Shown here: piece by piece, positions 62,069-64,000 of the stretch | How the letters are laid out: each line of letters starts with the position of its first letter | How positions within the stretch are numbered: the stretch's first letter is position 1 | Assembly (NCBI GenBank): GCA_947454105.1 | Contig: CANGIP010000004.1 | Coordinates: 62,001-126,000, forward strand | Length of the DNA: 64,000 nucleotides | Direction of reading: 5' to 3' | Source: Actinomycetota bacterium | Lineage (GTDB): Bacteria > Actinomycetota > Acidimicrobiia > Acidimicrobiales > Ilumatobacteraceae | Notes under the pieces: generated by a model | What the model saw: the letters and a program-made list of their open reading frames with translations, nothing else | Databases searched by the model: none | Told to the model about the DNA's origin: nothing | Program-made: the position numbers and the translations under genes

Positions 62069-62785
62069 ATGGGGCATCTTTCGTTAACGGGAAACACCGG
62101 ATCCGTACCGGTCGTCTTGGTTCATGGCTGGGGCGGGTCATTTGAGTCCACGTGGCGTTCGAGTGGGTTTGCTGACCTGCTGGAAGACTCGGGTCGGCAG
62201 GTGATTGGGGTTGACTTGTTGGGTCACGGCATGGCGCCTAAACCCCATGACCCTGAGGCATATAGCGATTTGACTCAGCGAGTTCTGGACTCTCTTCCTG
62301 CCGAACCTTGCGATCTGGTGGGGTTTTCACTCGGAGCGATCACCTTGTTGCAACTGGCAATCAATCACCCTGACCGAGTGCGCAGTTTGGTGTTGGCCGG
62401 AATCGGACGCAACGTCATCGAACGTGATGATTCTGGGTCACATGATGTGCTGGTACAGGCCTTAGAAGGAAAAGAAGTTCCCGACAACAATCTTGCGCGC
62501 CTCTTCGTGCAGTACGCCGATCAACCCGGCAATGACAAAACTGCATTGACGGCGATCATGAAGCGTGATCGTGCTCCGTACACACCCGAACAATTAGCCA
62601 GGGTGACTTGCCCTGTTCTCGTTGCCATTGGCGATCAGGACTTCGCTGGACCTGGAGATGGCTTGGTGAATTTGTTGCCAAATGCGCGTCTTGTTGTTTT
62701 GAAGAAATGTGATCATTTTGCAACGACCGAGAATTTTGATTTCTTTGATGCTGCTTTAGGTTTCTTGGAAGCGTCTCCATCTTGA
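62069..62785 (+). CDS. Alpha/beta hydrolase (second copy)
   Basis: Serine hydrolase fold of unknown substrate. VVLVHGWGGSFESTW is the oxyanion region, DLVGFSLGAITLLQLA the nucleophile elbow with Ser, and LKKCDHFATTENF the His region. VIGVDLLGHGMAPKP is typical of the family. It has 239 residues from ATG at 62069. The stop overlaps the TTG start of the Sua5 gene in a TTGA junction. Confidence 0.88.
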   Translation: MGHLSLTGNTGSVPVVLVHGWGGSFESTWRSSGFADLLEDSGRQVIGVDLLGHGMAPKPHDPEAYSDLTQRVLDSLPAEPCDLVGFSLGAITLLQLAINHPDRVRSLVLAGIGRNVIERDDSGSHDVLVQALEGKEVPDNNLARLFVQYADQPGNDKTALTAIMKRDRAPYTPEQLARVTCPVLVAIGDQDFAGPGDGLVNLLPNARLVVLKKCDHFATTENFDFFDAALGFLEASPS

Positions 62786-63714
62786 GTCCGCAAGTCATTG
62801 GTACCGATCTTGACCGCGCCATAGAAATTTTGCGCAATGGTGGTCTGGTCGGTATGCCGACTGAAACGGTTTATGGATTAGCCGCCGACGCGTCTCAGAA
62901 AAATGCAGTTGCCAAAATATTTGCGGCGAAGGGTCGACCTAGTAATCATCCACTGATTGTCCATGTTGCCGCAATAGGAATAGCACGGAAGTGGAGTTCG
63001 TTATGGCCACAAACTGCTGAATTGTTGGGAACAACATATTGGCCAGGACCATTATCGGTTGTTGTGAACAAGGCTCCCGAAGTCCTTGAAGAGGTGACTG
63101 GTGGACATCAGACAGTGGCGCTTCGAGTTCCCGGTCATTTGATGGCGATTGAATTGCTCTCACGTTTTCATGGCGGCCTCGCTGCGCCATCTGCGAACAA
63201 GTTTGGCAAGGTAAGTCCAACAACTGCGCAACATGTCTGGGATGACCTCGGAACAAACGTTGACTATATCCTTGATGGAGGCCCGTGCTCCATTGGCCTT
63301 GAATCAACCATCGTTGATTGTTCGACAGATACTCCGATTGTTCTTCGTCCAGGTGGCATTTCTGCAGAAGACATTCAAGCCGTCGTTGAACTGGGGTTTG
63401 ATGATGTCGGTATTAGTCGGGCTCCTGGCATGTTGCCGGCTCACTACGCACCAAATTGTGAAGTGATCTTGCTCGACGACTTATCAGAAGCGAATCGCCT
63501 AAGTGAATCTTTCGATCCGTCATCACTTCGAATGATTGATGCATCCATCGATCCACTTCGTTTTGCATCGTCAATGTATGCGCAACTACGGCAATGCGAT
63601 GTTGATCAAATACGGAAAGTCTTGGTGATTCTTCCAAAGCCGATGGGTATTGGGCTGGCGATTCGTGATCGGCTGACTAAAGCAGCTCACGGCTCGAAAA
63701 ACCAATCTCATTGA
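62782..63714 (+). CDS. Threonylcarbamoyl-AMP synthase, Sua5 type
   Basis: Makes threonylcarbamoyl-AMP for t6A37 of tRNAs that read ANN codons. The YrdC/TsaC domain has GMPTETVYGLAADA, AAKGRPSNHPLIVHV and SANKFGKVSPTTAQHV. LESTIVDCSTDTPIVLRPGGIS links to the C-terminal Sua5 domain (HYAPNCEVILLDD onward). At 310 residues it is the longer two-domain type. The start is TTG at 62782, coupled to the upstream stop. The 3' end overlaps the convergent partial gene by 38 bases. Confidence 0.93.
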   Translation: MSPQVIGTDLDRAIEILRNGGLVGMPTETVYGLAADASQKNAVAKIFAAKGRPSNHPLIVHVAAIGIARKWSSLWPQTAELLGTTYWPGPLSVVVNKAPEVLEEVTGGHQTVALRVPGHLMAIELLSRFHGGLAAPSANKFGKVSPTTAQHVWDDLGTNVDYILDGGPCSIGLESTIVDCSTDTPIVLRPGGISAEDIQAVVELGFDDVGISRAPGMLPAHYAPNCEVILLDDLSEANRLSESFDPSSLRMIDASIDPLRFASSMYAQLRQCDVDQIRKVLVILPKPMGIGLAIRDRLTKAAHGSKNQSH

Positions 63715-63997
63715 TTGTCGCGACCCACAGATCGCGAATTTCTTGAGCATCTGTGTCTTTGTCGAGTATGAAACTGATTGTTGACGAACCGGCATCGGGA
63801 ACAATTTCTAAACGGCACCACGTCAGTGGTGGATCTTCCAGTTGCACCTCAAGTAGGTATGGCGGTTCATCAGAGCTGATATCACCAAGTACTCTTGCGG
63901 CGAGTAGCAATACTTCATAGGCAACCGCCGGAAGTGCGTTGATCGTAAATGATGGTCGGTCTACGGAAAACCTTGTCATGACATCGCGAGCCGTCAC
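63677..63997 (-). CDS. Hypothetical protein, possibly cut by the window edge
   Basis: Not recognised. The 106-residue frame from GTG at 63997 (or ATG at 63979) has beta-rich segments (SFTINALPAVAYEVLLLAARV, YLLEVQLEDPPLTWCRLEIVP). It ends in a helix EIRDLWVATINEIGF. The pattern looks like a small START/SRPBCC-like or similar domain, but that is a guess. The frame stays open to base 64000, so the true start may lie outside. It overlaps the Sua5 gene end by 38 bases. Confidence 0.5.
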   Translation of the reverse strand: MTARDVMTRFSVDRPSFTINALPAVAYEVLLLAARVLGDISSDEPPYLLEVQLEDPPLTWCRLEIVPDAGSSTISFILDKDTDAQEIRDLWVATINEIGFSSRELL

Positions 63998-64000
63998 AAC

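Overview
The window is a dense, almost entirely protein-coding stretch of a bacterial chromosome. Nearly all genes lie on the minus strand, and intergenic gaps are mostly under 100 bases. The gene content is actinobacterial: a mycothiol ligase (MshC), a phosphatidylinositol-mannoside pathway (PgsA-like synthase, PatA-like acyltransferase, PimA-like mannosyltransferase), two F420-linked proteins, an InhA-type enoyl reductase, a Bpa-type proteasome activator, and the DUF3048 and DUF3151 families. Base composition looks close to half G+C by eye, which is low for the phylum. Long Thr/Ser-rich linkers occur in secreted proteins. I infer an Acidimicrobiia-like (Ilumatobacter/freshwater acIV-like) actinobacterium. 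That placement is an inference, not a measurement.

Layout. 1-15373: stringent response, salvage and secretion (relA, apt, secF-secD-yajC), tRNA queuosine (tgt, queA), Holliday junction (ruvB, ruvA, ruvC), bcp, yebC, PLP synthase (pdxT, pdxS), a DUF3048 lipoprotein, htpX and lemA. 15433-29957: the envelope phospholipid/PIM group (pimA ... patA, pgsA, HIT, thrS, acyltransferase, mshC, npdG). It is interrupted between pimA and patA by a plus-strand luciferase-like oxidoreductase and a four-gene MacAB-like ABC efflux cassette. Its adaptor protein has a peptidoglycan-binding domain and three Calx-beta-like repeats inserted in the lipoyl hairpin region. 30034-33854: InhA-type reductase, thiolase, DUF35 partner, nitroreductase and a possible acyltransferase. 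33973-39824: dnaE1, the proteasome activator, a phosphatase-superfamily protein and an Rrf2 regulator. 39852-50302: nusB, efp, pepQ, the shikimate genes aroQ-B-K-C-E, mltG, ruvX and alaS in one co-directional run. 50365-64000: a cysteine-cluster protein, typA, rnd, rhodanese, mobA, DUF3151, hydrolases, M18 peptidase, acyltransferase, cmk, guaB1 and Sua5-type threonylcarbamoyl-AMP synthase.

From memory, the relA-to-thrS and nusB-to-alaS orders match conserved mycobacterial gene order (Rv2583c-Rv2614c and Rv2533c-Rv2555c). The PIM insertion is therefore a lineage-specific change.

The strongest whole-window signal beyond genes is a start module: a TAnnnT hexamer, exactly six bases, then ATG or GTG. 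It recurs at ten transcription-unit heads, with two more at seven bases and one GAnnnT variant. This is what leaderless promoters look like. Other genes (dnaE, efp, mshC, M18) keep clear Shine-Dalgarno sequences. I saw no tRNA, rRNA, CRISPR array, insertion sequence or phage gene.
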